Assembly (NCBI GenBank): GCA_014804645.1
Contig: JAAUZI010000014.1
Span: 46,085-110,084 of the forward strand
Direction of reading: 5' to 3'
From: Lachnospiraceae bacterium
GTDB lineage: Bacteria > Bacillota > Clostridia > Lachnospirales > Lachnospiraceae
Length of the DNA: 64,000 nucleotides
This document shows positions 50,502 through 59,113 of this stretch, piece by piece (positions within the stretch are counted from its first letter, which is position 1; every line of letters begins with the position of its first letter). Below the pieces are notes generated by a model, which saw only the letters and a program-made list of their open reading frames with translations, ran no database searches and was not told the origin of the DNA. Both the position numbers and the translations under genes were made by a program.

Positions 50502-51368
50502 CTATAGTTTGATCTGGGACAACACCTCTCTGTTTACATAGAGCGTGTTGTCCTTTCTGGTATCACAGGTCCATTTCACCAGTGTGAGTCTGTCTCCCAC
50601 AATCTCCAGGCAGGTGATACAGCGGGGATGGATGCAGCTGCCCGTGTTGAAATAGGGGGTGTCCGCGCTGAGCCTGGGGCGGTGTGTGTGACCGGTGATC
50701 AGAATGTGTTCGGTCTTTTGAGCATAGTCACTCAGACGCTGTTCCACCCGGTCCTTGTGGGTGTAGTTCTTGGCGGCGCTGGTGGGGTCAAGCACCCCGA
50801 AATGCTCTAGGGGCTGCCAGAAATACCGCACCAGAAAGCGGGCCAGCCGCCAGAAGGTGGAGTTCAGCGGGTCTGCCTGATGGCCGTGGGTCAGGTATAG
50901 GCGCTGCCCCTGGCCGCACTGTTCCAGAATGACGCCCTCATGGAAGGTCAGACCCGGAAAGAGTGGTTGTTGGCACTGGGAGTCCGTGCAAAAATAGGAG
51001 CCGCAGACCTGGTCGGAATAACCAGGTCTTTTTTTCTCCATATCGTGATTGCCGTACAGCAGATAAAGCCGTCCCTGCCGGTAGAACAGGGAGAGGAGCC
51101 AGAACACATTGTTGTGAATCTCGATGATTTGGCTCATGCGCCTGTTCTCCCACAATTCGTCCCCATCCCCCAGTTCAATATAGGTGTACCCCTGTGCGTA
51201 ATAGTGTTTCAAGGCTGTAAAATAGAGGTTCTGGTTTTTCAGAAAATTGTCCCCCCAGGTGCCGTTGCCCCGATGGCAGTCGCTGATTAGCACATAGCGG
51301 CTGCAGGGGCCAAGCGGGAGGACAGGGGCATTCTGAAAAGCGTGGGTTAGTCGGGAAGAGTAGCTCAT
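50502..51368 (-). CDS. Calcineurin-like metallophosphoesterase
   Basis: The 288-aa product has all metal motifs of the family: ISDCHRG (D-x-H), LGDGDELWE (GD), YGNHDME (GNHD), LTHGHQAD and ITGHTHRP (GHTH). The spacing is similar to UDP-2,3-diacylglucosamine hydrolases, but a Gram-positive has no lipid A, so another phosphoester is the substrate. It is read leftwards. Its ATG overlaps the stop of the upstream DUF4474-type gene by 4 nt, so the two form an operon. AAAGGAG lies about 10 nt before the start. Confidence 0.88.
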   Translation of the reverse strand: MSYSSRLTHAFQNAPVLPLGPCSRYVLISDCHRGNGTWGDNFLKNQNLYFTALKHYYAQGYTYIELGDGDELWENRRMSQIIEIHNNVFWLLSLFYRQGRLYLLYGNHDMEKKRPGYSDQVCGSYFCTDSQCQQPLFPGLTFHEGVILEQCGQGQRLYLTHGHQADPLNSTFWRLARFLVRYFWQPLEHFGVLDPTSAAKNYTHKDRVEQRLSDYAQKTEHILITGHTHRPRLSADTPYFNTGSCIHPRCITCLEIVGDRLTLVKWTCDTRKDNTLYVNREVLSQIKL

Positions 51369-52276
51369 GCTTGGATAACTCCTTTTGGGTGGCGCAGCAT
51401 ACGGCGCAGGGTGAAGGGCAACAGTTCATATAGGAACAGAATCCGGTCCAGCGTGCAGTCGAAGGGGCGGGTGATACGACGGTACATCCGACACATAAAG
51501 CGATTGTACAGCTGCACCCAGCGAATCTGCAGTCTTCTAAGCCAGGAGATCCGTTCGGGACAGACGGAGGAGGCGGGGCACCCGCAGCTGTAGCGGATGT
51601 GTGCCTGCATGCCATGGCAGCAGCAGGAAAACTGTAAGGATTCATTTTCTCGGCTGATGCGGTCAAGGGCCTCCAAAAATTGATTCTGCATTTCCGGGCA
51701 GGGGAAACCGATGGTCACTTCCAGGGTCAGATGGCTGGGCTTTGTGAACATGCCTACCAGAAAAGCCGTGAGCCACCAGGTGGTGTGGGACATGGTCGCC
51801 AGCAGTTTCTCTCCGTGAAAGAGGTCGAAAGTGACGGGCAGCCTTTCGCTGTCGGACACGGCCTGGAAATGGGCGGTGGCGTATTCCTCCGGGGCCAGCA
51901 GGCGGTCAGCGTGATAAATGCCCACCTCCGCGCCGGCGTTGATGCCGTACTGCCCCTTCCACAGTTCGATGAGCCATGTGCGGCCGCGATAGTCAAAGTA
52001 GATCGGCAGCGCGTCAAACACCATATAGAGAGCCAGCGCCGCTCTGTCAAAGAAAGCCGTATAGCCCGCCTGGCGCTGCCAGGCGTCATTGCGTGTGGAT
52101 ATCAGGTCCTGGCCGCGGACATAATAGTATCCGAAGGGTTCCAGGATCTCATCCAGCAGCTCCTGCTTTTCACGGCAGGACATGCAGCACACCTTTTTGA
52201 GCGCTCTGCGTCTGCGCCAGAAACAGAGTCCCAGACACAGGACGATCAGCAGTAGAAAACCGATGAAAAAATACAT
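51365..52276 (-). CDS. DUF4474-like membrane-anchored protein
   Basis: The 303-aa product has an N-terminal membrane helix (MYFFIGFLLLIVLCLGLCF) followed by RRRR and a cytoplasmic domain. PFGYYYVRGQDLIST, YIDYRG-like YFDYRGRTWLIELWKG and QYGINAGAEVGIYH are typical of DUF4474, a clostridial domain of unknown function. Cys residues are frequent in the C-terminal part (FSCCCHGM, CGCPASSVC). The frame is open further upstream, but the membrane helix and AGGA 11-12 nt before this ATG favour 52276. It forms an operon with the metallophosphoesterase. These are the only minus-strand genes in the window. Confidence 0.75.
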   Translation of the reverse strand: MYFFIGFLLLIVLCLGLCFWRRRRALKKVCCMSCREKQELLDEILEPFGYYYVRGQDLISTRNDAWQRQAGYTAFFDRAALALYMVFDALPIYFDYRGRTWLIELWKGQYGINAGAEVGIYHADRLLAPEEYATAHFQAVSDSERLPVTFDLFHGEKLLATMSHTTWWLTAFLVGMFTKPSHLTLEVTIGFPCPEMQNQFLEALDRISRENESLQFSCCCHGMQAHIRYSCGCPASSVCPERISWLRRLQIRWVQLYNRFMCRMYRRITRPFDCTLDRILFLYELLPFTLRRMLRHPKGVIQA

Positions 52277-52378
52277 AATTTGATAATTCCTGTCATTTTT
52301 CTTGGTATATTGTATGTGGGGCGGGAAAATTGTGTGCAGTGCGCATGCTCGTCTTTTCCGTGCAATACGGATTGCTTC

Positions 52379-52407
52379 TTGTCCTGCCGGTAAAAATATG
52401 CTAATAT
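52379..52407 (+). promoter_or_regulatory. Possible promoter of RNase HI gene
   Basis: TTGTCC (52379-52384), a 17-bp spacer and TAATAT (52402-52407) match the consensus only in part. The 192-bp divergent region 52277-52468 otherwise shows only the hairpin at 52418-52442. Confidence 0.4.
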
Positions 52408-52417
52408 ACTTTACAGA

Positions 52418-52442
52418 GCCACAGCCTTGAGAGGGCGGTGGC
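52418..52442 (+). repeat. Leader hairpin before RNase HI
   Basis: GCCACAGCC and GGCGGTGGC pair with one mismatch around a TTGAGAG loop, followed by TTTATG. It could act as a weak attenuator or be incidental. Confidence 0.4.
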
Positions 52443-52468
52443 TTTATGCTACAGACGTGGAGGCGGGA

Positions 52469-53197
52469 ATGGCGGCAAAAAAGGTATATGCGGTGCGCAG
52501 GGGGAAAGTCATAGGAATATTGGACAGCTGGGACGCCTGCAAGGAGGCCGTGGACGGATATCCGGGGGCGGAGTACAAAGGATTTAAGACGCTGGAGGAG
52601 GCCCGGACCTATATGGAGGGAATTGCCTACACAGTGGAGCCGGATGAAAAGGGAAAGGCCGCTGGCGGCAAGAAAGCAAAGCAGCCTGACGGTGAGGAGC
52701 GCCCCAGGGGGATGGGAGATCCCGAGGGCGGCCTGGTGGCCTATGTGGACGGCAGCTACGAGCATTCCCTCAAAAGATATGCCTTTGGATGTGTGTTCAT
52801 CCTGCCGGACGATACCGTATATGTGGAAAACGGCAGCGGAGACAACGCCGATACGGCCCAGCAGCGCAATGTGTCCGGGGAGATGCTGGGGGCGATGTTT
52901 GCCGTCAGGTGGGCTATCAAGAACGGATTTTCACGAATTGAGCTGCGCTATGATTATGAGGGCATTGAAAAATGGGTGACCGGCGCATGGAAGAGCAAGA
53001 CGGAGCTTACGCAGAAGTATGCGGCGGCTATGAGGCGATGGAGGGGCAGCATTCAGATGCATTTTACCAAAGTGGAGGCCCATTCTAATGTGTATTACAA
53101 TGAATTGGCGGACCGGCTTGCCAAGAATGGACTGACAGAGAGAGACGGGATTCCGGATGTGCGGCGGATGGAGGAAATGGAGCCGTGGGCGGAGTGA
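52469..53197 (+). CDS. rnhA: Ribonuclease HI with N-terminal viroplasmin (hybrid-binding) domain
   Basis: The 242-aa product has an N-terminal caulimovirus-viroplasmin-type domain (about 4-50, VYAVRRGKVIGILDSW and YKGFKTLEEARTYM) that binds RNA/DNA hybrids. A linker and an RNase H1 domain (about 88-225) follow, with catalytic Asp94, Glu138, Asp162 and Asp215. It degrades RNA in hybrids, for example primers and R-loops. ATG 52469 is chosen because GGAGG lies 6 nt upstream and the viroplasmin domain starts there. It is eukaryote-like in architecture but common in Clostridia. Confidence 0.92.
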   Translation: MAAKKVYAVRRGKVIGILDSWDACKEAVDGYPGAEYKGFKTLEEARTYMEGIAYTVEPDEKGKAAGGKKAKQPDGEERPRGMGDPEGGLVAYVDGSYEHSLKRYAFGCVFILPDDTVYVENGSGDNADTAQQRNVSGEMLGAMFAVRWAIKNGFSRIELRYDYEGIEKWVTGAWKSKTELTQKYAAAMRRWRGSIQMHFTKVEAHSNVYYNELADRLAKNGLTERDGIPDVRRMEEMEPWAE

Positions 53198-53236
53198 GCG
53201 GAGGATCTGACTATCCTCATATAAGGGGGAAGAGGC

Positions 53237-53968
53237 TTGGATGCGGACAAGATAAGATTGAATAAATATCTGGCGGACCATGGCGTGTGCTCCAGGCGGG
53301 AAGCGGATAGTCTGATTGAGCAGGGGCGGGTCGTGGTAAACGGACAGACTGCCGCTAAAGGCTGCAAGGTCACGGAGCAGGACAGCATTTCGGTGAACGG
53401 CAAGCCCTTACAGGGCAGGCCTCAAAGAGTGGTGCTGGCCTTTTACAAGCCGGTGGGCGTCACCTGCACGGAGCGGGACAAGCATGCGGAGAAAATTATT
53501 AATGACTATGTGAAATACCCGGTGCGGGTCACCTATGCGGGGCGTCTCGACAAGGATTCTGAAGGATTGCTGCTGCTGACCAATGACGGGGACTTGATCG
53601 AGGCTGTCATGCGGGGCGTTCACAGGCATGAGAAGGAGTACATTGTCAAGGTAAATAAGGAGATAGAACCTCTGTTTCTGGAAAAGATGGCGGCAGGTAT
53701 ATATCTGCCGGAACTGAAACAGACTACCAGACCCTGCGAGATCAGACAGACGGGTAAATATACATTTCAGATCATTCTGACGCAGGGGCTTAACAGACAG
53801 ATCAGACGGATGTGCAAAGCCTGCGGCTATGAGGTAAAACAGCTTAAGCGCATCCGGATCATGAATATTCAACTGGAAAATCTGACGCCCGGAAAGTACC
53901 GAGAGGTGCAGGGGCAGGAGCTGGAGCAGCTGTATCGGGAGAGCCGCGGCGGAACTATAAAAAAATAG
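53237..53968 (+). CDS. rRNA pseudouridine synthase (RsuA/RluB/RluF family)
   Basis: The 243-aa product has an N-terminal S4 RNA-binding domain (about 5-60, RLNKYLADHGVCSRREADSLI) and a synthase domain with the catalytic Asp in AGRLDKDSEGLLLLTNDG. LNRQIRRM and LKRIRIMNIQL are family signatures. The closest type by eye is RluF/RluB, which modifies 23S rRNA. The start is TTG 53237: no ATG lies before the S4 domain in frame, and GGGGGA lies 6-7 nt upstream. ligA follows after 14 nt. Confidence 0.9.
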   Translation: MDADKIRLNKYLADHGVCSRREADSLIEQGRVVVNGQTAAKGCKVTEQDSISVNGKPLQGRPQRVVLAFYKPVGVTCTERDKHAEKIINDYVKYPVRVTYAGRLDKDSEGLLLLTNDGDLIEAVMRGVHRHEKEYIVKVNKEIEPLFLEKMAAGIYLPELKQTTRPCEIRQTGKYTFQIILTQGLNRQIRRMCKACGYEVKQLKRIRIMNIQLENLTPGKYREVQGQELEQLYRESRGGTIKK

Positions 53969-53982
53969 AAAGGAAACATATC

Positions 53983-55938
53983 ATGGCAGCAGAAAAGTTG
54001 GATCGCATTAAGGAACTGACAGAACTTTTGGGCAGGGCATCCAAGGCCTACTACGCCCAGGATCAGGAGATCATGAGTAATTTTGATTACGACAGGCTCT
54101 ATGACGAACTGGAGCGTTTAGAGCAGGAGACGGGAGTTATCCTGGCCGGCAGCCCTACACAACATGTAGGGTATGAGGCTGTGGACGAACTTCCCAAGGA
54201 GGCTCATGAATCCCCCATGCTTTCTCTGGACAAGACAAAGGAGCGGGAGGAATTGCGCGCCTGGCTGCAGGGACAGCCTGCAATTTTGAGTTGGAAACTC
54301 GACGGATTAACCATTGTATTGACATATCTTGACGGAAAACTTGCAAAAGCGGTAACTCGGGGCAACGGGGAAGTGGGTGAGGTCATCACCGGCAATGCCA
54401 GGACTTTTATCAACCTGCCACTAAATATAGGGTTTAAGGGAGAACTGGTGCTGCGGGGGGAGGCGGTGATAAGCTACTCTGATTTTGAGCAGATCAACAG
54501 CCGGATTGAGGATGTGGACGCCAGATACAAGAATCCCCGGAATCTCTGCAGCGGTTCCGTGCGCCAGCTAAACAGCGAGATCACCGCCCAGAGAAAGGTG
54601 CGGTTCATAGCCTTCAATCTGGTGCGGGCGGACGGGGTGGACTTTGCCAATTCCAGGGAGGCCCAGTTTACTTTTTTGGAGGAACAGGGCTTTGAGGTGG
54701 TGCAGCGGGTCACGGTCACGGAGGACACGATTCTGGGCGCCATCGAGGATTTTGCCCACCGGGTAGAAGACTATGAGATTCCCTCGGACGGTCTGGTGCT
54801 GACCTATGAGGATATTGCTTTCGGACAGTCGCTGGGGCGGACCGCCAAGTTTCCCCGGCATTCCATCGCTTTTAAATGGGCGGACGAACTGCGGGAGACT
54901 ACCTTGAAGGAGATTGAGTGGAGTCCCAGCCGGACGGGATTGATCAATCCGGTAGCGATCTTTGAGCCGGTGGAGTTGGAGGGTACCACGGTCAGCCGGG
55001 CTTCGGTACACAATATCAGTATTCTGCGGGGACTTAGGCTGGGAATCGGCGACCGGATTACGGTGTACAAGGCCAATATGATCATTCCCCAGATCGCGGA
55101 AAATCTGACGGGGAGCGATACTGTAGAGATACCGCAGGTGTGTCCTGTCTGCGGCGGCAGAACGGAGATTCGCCAGGTGGCGGACGCCCAGAGCCTTTAC
55201 TGCACCAATGAGGACTGCGACGCCAAGAAGATCAAAGCCTTTACTTTGTTTGTCAGCCGGGACGCCATGAATATAGACGGCCTGTCCGAGGCGACGCTGG
55301 AAAAGTTTTTGAGCAGCGGATTTCTGCATGAGTTTGCGGATCTGTATCATTTGGACCGATACCATGAGGAAATCACCGCCATGGAGGGTTTTGGGGAGAA
55401 ATCCTATCAGAATCTGCTGGGCAGCATTGAGAAATCCCGTGAGGCTACGCTGCCCCAGGTGATCTACGCTCTGGGCATCGCCAATATCGGCGTGGCCAAC
55501 GCCAAGATGCTGTGCAGGCATTTTGACTATGATCTGGAGCAGCTGATGCAGGCGGACGCGGAACAGCTCAGCGCCATAGAGGGAGTGGGCGAGGTGATTG
55601 CAGGCGCCTTTGTGGAGTATATGCGGGACGGGGAGAATGCGCGGAAAATTCAGAACCTGATGAAGGAACTGCGGATTCAGGCGGTGCAGGCGGCTGCGGA
55701 GCAGAATCTGGCGGGCAAGGGTTTCTGTATTACGGGGAGTTTGAATCACTATGGCAGCCGCAACGAGTTAAAGGATGTGATCGAGCAGCGGGGCGGCAAG
55801 GTCACCGGCAGCGTGACCTCCAAGACGGAGTGTTTGATCAACAACGATATTGCCTCCAATTCCTCCAAGAATAAAAAAGCCAAGGAATTGGGCATCCCCA
55901 TCTTGACAGAAGAGGATTTTATGGCAAAATACTTGTAG
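53983..55938 (+). CDS. ligA: NAD-dependent DNA ligase, divergent
   Basis: The 651-aa product has the LigA order: Ia helix region (YYAQDQEIMSNFDYDRLYDEL), adenylation domain with Lys105 in SWKLDG, OB fold, a Cys4 zinc finger (CPVCGG...CTNEDC), helix-hairpin-helix repeats and a C-terminal BRCT domain (about 575-650). It seals nicks using NAD+. Some usually fixed residues differ: RGNGEVGEVITGN replaces RGDGxxGEDVTxN. It may be a second, specialised ligase of the genome rather than the replicative enzyme, though the catalytic Lys is kept. AAAGGAAA precedes the ATG. It shares a unit with the pseudouridine synthase. Confidence 0.9.
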   Translation: MAAEKLDRIKELTELLGRASKAYYAQDQEIMSNFDYDRLYDELERLEQETGVILAGSPTQHVGYEAVDELPKEAHESPMLSLDKTKEREELRAWLQGQPAILSWKLDGLTIVLTYLDGKLAKAVTRGNGEVGEVITGNARTFINLPLNIGFKGELVLRGEAVISYSDFEQINSRIEDVDARYKNPRNLCSGSVRQLNSEITAQRKVRFIAFNLVRADGVDFANSREAQFTFLEEQGFEVVQRVTVTEDTILGAIEDFAHRVEDYEIPSDGLVLTYEDIAFGQSLGRTAKFPRHSIAFKWADELRETTLKEIEWSPSRTGLINPVAIFEPVELEGTTVSRASVHNISILRGLRLGIGDRITVYKANMIIPQIAENLTGSDTVEIPQVCPVCGGRTEIRQVADAQSLYCTNEDCDAKKIKAFTLFVSRDAMNIDGLSEATLEKFLSSGFLHEFADLYHLDRYHEEITAMEGFGEKSYQNLLGSIEKSREATLPQVIYALGIANIGVANAKMLCRHFDYDLEQLMQADAEQLSAIEGVGEVIAGAFVEYMRDGENARKIQNLMKELRIQAVQAAAEQNLAGKGFCITGSLNHYGSRNELKDVIEQRGGKVTGSVTSKTECLINNDIASNSSKNKKAKELGIPILTEEDFMAKYL

Positions 55939-56016
55939 AGGAAATGCGGCGAGAAGGCCAGAACCGGAATCGGTGCAGCCTTGCCATAAAAGGATTGAGG
56001 AGAGGAGTGTGGGATT

Positions 56017-56922
56017 ATGCCCATTAAGACACAGAGCGATCTCCCCGCGAAGGAGATTTTGGAAAATGAAAATATATTTGTGATGGATGAAAACAGGGCC
56101 ATGCATCAGGATATTCGGCCTTTAGAGGTTATGATATTGAATATCATGCCTGTAAAGCAGGACACGGAGCTACAGCTGCTGCGAGCCTTGTCGAATACAC
56201 CGCTGCAGGTGGACGTGACTTTTTTGAATGTGAAGAGTCATATCTCTGTCAATACACCCGCCAATCATCTGAACAAGTTCTACACCTCTTTGGACGAGGT
56301 GCGGGATCGGAAATTTGACGGCCTGATTATCACCGGAGCTCCGGTGGAGGATATCACTTTTGAGGAAGTGGACTATTGGGACGAGATCTGCGAGATCATG
56401 GACTGGGCCGAGAGCCATGTGACCTCTACTCTGCATATCTGCTGGGGGGCACAGGCCGGATTCTATCACTATTACGGCATCAACAAGCGTAAGCTTTCAG
56501 AAAAGCTTTTCGGCGTGTATGCCCACAGAGTGTCCAACCGGAAGATTCCTCTGGTCAGAGGTTTTGACGATATCTTCCTGGCTCCCCACAGCCGCCACAC
56601 GGAGACCCCGGCGGCGGCCATCCATGCCTGTCAGGAGTTGACGGTACTGGCGGAGAGCGAAGAGGCGGGAGTATTTCTGGCCATCGCCGAGGGCGGGAAA
56701 AAGATATTCGTCAACGGCCACCCGGAGTATGACCGCTATACGCTGAACAATGAGTATCATCGTGACCTGGACAAAGGTCTGCCCATCCATGTGCCCTACA
56801 ATTATTATCCGGATGACGACCCTGAGCAAAAACCTCTGCTGCAGTGGAGGTCTCACAGCAACAACCTGTACAGCAACTGGCTGAATTACTATGTATATCA
56901 GGTTACGCCGTACGATCTGTAA
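56017..56922 (+). CDS. metA: Homoserine O-acyltransferase MetA, predicted acetyl-CoA type
   Basis: The 301-aa product has the MetA fold: VMILNIMPVKQDTE, GAPVED, nucleophile Cys142 in HICWGAQAG and YAHRVSNRK. The residue at 111 is Glu (GAPVE). In this family Glu111 gives acetyl-CoA and Gly111 succinyl-CoA preference, so it should make O-acetylhomoserine for methionine synthesis. The leader (55939-56016) holds no recognisable SAM or T-box riboswitch; only 78 bases separate it from ligA. AGGAGAGGAG lies upstream of the ATG at a somewhat long spacing. Confidence 0.93.
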   Translation: MPIKTQSDLPAKEILENENIFVMDENRAMHQDIRPLEVMILNIMPVKQDTELQLLRALSNTPLQVDVTFLNVKSHISVNTPANHLNKFYTSLDEVRDRKFDGLIITGAPVEDITFEEVDYWDEICEIMDWAESHVTSTLHICWGAQAGFYHYYGINKRKLSEKLFGVYAHRVSNRKIPLVRGFDDIFLAPHSRHTETPAAAIHACQELTVLAESEEAGVFLAIAEGGKKIFVNGHPEYDRYTLNNEYHRDLDKGLPIHVPYNYYPDDDPEQKPLLQWRSHSNNLYSNWLNYYVYQVTPYDL

Positions 56923-57035
56923 GGGACGCTGTGCAAGATGATTTGTCAGGAGAATACGCAGTGCGAAGAGCGGGGAATAATTGCGGATGTTTTATGGAAT
57001 TAATAAATATACATGATGGCGGGAGGTCTTGAATA

Positions 57036-58016
57036 ATGTGTACGGCGGCAACCTATCAGACGAAGGATTTCTACTTTGGACGCACTTTGGATTATGAATT
57101 TTCTTACGGCGAGGAGGTAGTGATAGCTCCCCGCAATTTCCCGTTGAATTTTCGTTTTCAAAACCCTATGGAGAGCCACTATGCCATGATCGGCATGGCC
57201 CATGTAGCGGGGGGCTGTCCTCTGTATTATGAGGCTGTGAACGAGAAGGGCCTGGGGATGGCCGGGCTGAATTTTGTGGGAAACGCCAAGTACCGCCCGG
57301 AGGAAACGGGACGGGATAATGTCGCCACTTTTGAATTCATTCCCTGGATTCTGGGTAGGTGCGCCACAGTGCGGGAGGCAAGGGTCTTGCTTGAGCGGAT
57401 CAACCTGACGGACACAGCCTTTGATGAGAAACTCCCTCCGAGCCAGCTGCATTGGCTGATTGCCGACCGCAGTGAGTCCATAACGGTGGAATCCGTGGAG
57501 GAGGGCGTCAAAGTCTATGAAAACCCGGTGGGGGTACTGACCAACAATCCGCCCTTTGACGAGCAGCTGTTTGCGCTGAACAACTATATGCATTTGTCGC
57601 CCAAGGCGCCGCGGAATCTCTTTTCGGACAAGCTGAAACTGCAGTGCTACAGCCGGGGCATGGGCGCTCTGGGATTGCCGGGGGATCTCTCCTCCCAATC
57701 CCGCTTTGTCAGAGTGGCTTTTGTGAAGATGAATTCTGTCTCCGGCGACAGTGAGAAAGAGAGTGTCAGCCAATTCTTCCATATCCTCGGCTCGGTGGAT
57801 CAGCAGAGGGGCTGCTGCGAGGTGGAGGAGAATAAATACGAGATCACCATTTACACCTCCTGCTGCAATGCGGACAAGGGTATATTCTACTATACCACTT
57901 ATGACAATCATCAGATTACGGCGGTGGACATGAGACTGGAAAATCTGGACAGCGCGGAACTGATTCAGTATTCCATGCTTCAGGAGGGACAGATCCGGGT
58001 GCAGAACGGTAGGTAA
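57036..58016 (+). CDS. Choloylglycine (bile salt) hydrolase
   Basis: The 326-aa Ntn-hydrolase exposes Cys2 as nucleophile after Met removal (MCTAATYQTKDFYFGRTLDYE). Other active-site residues are Arg16, Asp19, Asn79 (GLNFVGN), Asn170/171 (LTNNPPF) and Arg224 (SQSRFVR). Asn at position 79 rather than Tyr fits bile salt hydrolase over penicillin V acylase. It removes glycine or taurine from conjugated bile acids and has no signal peptide, as usual for these cytoplasmic enzymes. It points to an intestinal habitat. GGGAGG precedes the ATG. It appears monocistronic. Confidence 0.93.
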   Translation: MCTAATYQTKDFYFGRTLDYEFSYGEEVVIAPRNFPLNFRFQNPMESHYAMIGMAHVAGGCPLYYEAVNEKGLGMAGLNFVGNAKYRPEETGRDNVATFEFIPWILGRCATVREARVLLERINLTDTAFDEKLPPSQLHWLIADRSESITVESVEEGVKVYENPVGVLTNNPPFDEQLFALNNYMHLSPKAPRNLFSDKLKLQCYSRGMGALGLPGDLSSQSRFVRVAFVKMNSVSGDSEKESVSQFFHILGSVDQQRGCCEVEENKYEITIYTSCCNADKGIFYYTTYDNHQITAVDMRLENLDSAELIQYSMLQEGQIRVQNGR

Positions 58017-58147
58017 TATGCCGGGTAAAACCGGCGGTTGAATGAGACGACTTCTTATCCTTTGACGGGGGGAGGATTATCCGTTATGCTTATCTCAGAC
58101 AGAGAAATGCACAAAAGGAGCGCCCCCGGAGGCGGAAAGGAGTCGAT

Positions 58148-59065
58148 ATGGAATATCACAGAATCATAATGGGAAAAAGAATCTGTTCGCTGAGAATGGC
58201 AAAAGGGATGACCCAGGAGCAGCTGGCGTCGGTACTGTGTGTGAGCACTGCGGCGGTATCTAAATGGGAGAGGAATCTGGCGCTCCCCAATGTGGAACTG
58301 TTGTGGCTTCTGGCAGACTATTTTGGCTGTACGATAGACGAGCTGGTAGGGCGCAGGGAGGAACAGCTTAAGAAGGTGGGTGTATATGATGAGGAGCACC
58401 TCCGCCTCATGGTCATAGCGGACGATTTGCTGCGCTGCAGTGAGGTCAGCAGGCAGAAGGGACTTCTCGCCTTGGAGGAGCTGACTGCGGAATTTCAGGG
58501 AGACAGCGAGTTTCTGCCCTTTGCAATCCGATTTATTCTACAGGCGTTCATGAAGGAAATGCCTGTGGACAGGGTTGTGGAGCTGCTCAATAACTATGCC
58601 AAAACCCTGCCGAAGGAACAGAGCGAAGGTCCCATGGTCGTGGCTGCTCTGGCCGCCATTGTCTCCGGGGAACCTGCGGAATGGATAAAGGAGATCATTG
58701 CCTCCTATGTGGGCATGAATTACTGGGAGAAGATAGTGGGCGACAAAGCCCTGCGCTGTATGCGGGAGGAGGTGCTGGAGCGCTATCGGGATAAGAAACA
58801 ATATTCTGCGGCCACAGACCTTTTGGAAAGCTTTACAGAGCTGGGGGATTTTGAGTTACAGACGATATTACGGAATCTGGACCAAGATGTCTTTACGGTG
58901 GCCATGTGCGGTGCTTCGGGGGCTGTGGTAGTCGCGTTTATGGCGAACCTGTCCGACCGTCTGCTGGCCTTTATCAGTGAGGATATTGACAGATGGGAGG
59001 GGACAGAGGAGGAGATTGTGGCGGCGCAGAGACAAGTGGTAGAAATCAGGAATCGCTGCTGCTAA
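58148..59065 (+). CDS. XRE-family transcriptional regulator with helical C-terminal domain
   Basis: The 305-aa product has an N-terminal HTH (about 8-65, GKRICSLRMAKGMTQEQLASVL and STAAVSKWERNLALPNVELL). The C-terminal about 230 residues are all-helical, with a conserved FliG/MotA-like or ARM-type look (DLLRCSEVSRQKGLLALEEL) often seen in clostridial XRE proteins. The ligand and targets are unknown. AAAGGAG lies upstream of the ATG. It is preceded by 131 bases without a gene that contain a small GCCGG-CCGGC hairpin near 58023. It may regulate the adjacent bile salt hydrolase or exporter, but no operator is evident. Confidence 0.85.
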   Translation: MEYHRIIMGKRICSLRMAKGMTQEQLASVLCVSTAAVSKWERNLALPNVELLWLLADYFGCTIDELVGRREEQLKKVGVYDEEHLRLMVIADDLLRCSEVSRQKGLLALEELTAEFQGDSEFLPFAIRFILQAFMKEMPVDRVVELLNNYAKTLPKEQSEGPMVVAALAAIVSGEPAEWIKEIIASYVGMNYWEKIVGDKALRCMREEVLERYRDKKQYSAATDLLESFTELGDFELQTILRNLDQDVFTVAMCGASGAVVVAFMANLSDRLLAFISEDIDRWEGTEEEIVAAQRQVVEIRNRCC

Positions 59066-59113
59066 GTGGTTGTATCGGTTGACTTGTATCATGAAACATA
59101 AAGAGGACAGCGA

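Noticed and set aside
52277..52765. Upstream extension of the DUF4474-like frame on the minus strand
   Set aside because: The extra 163 codons overlap the RNase HI gene antisense and lack family features. The membrane helix and SD place the start at 52276.
55939..56016. SAM riboswitch or T-box before metA
   Set aside because: The 78-bp gap is too short and lacks the conserved cores. Only minor GC-rich pairing is visible.
58023..58038. GCCGG-CCGGC hairpin after the bile salt hydrolase as terminator
   Set aside because: The stem is only 5 bp and no T-run follows.
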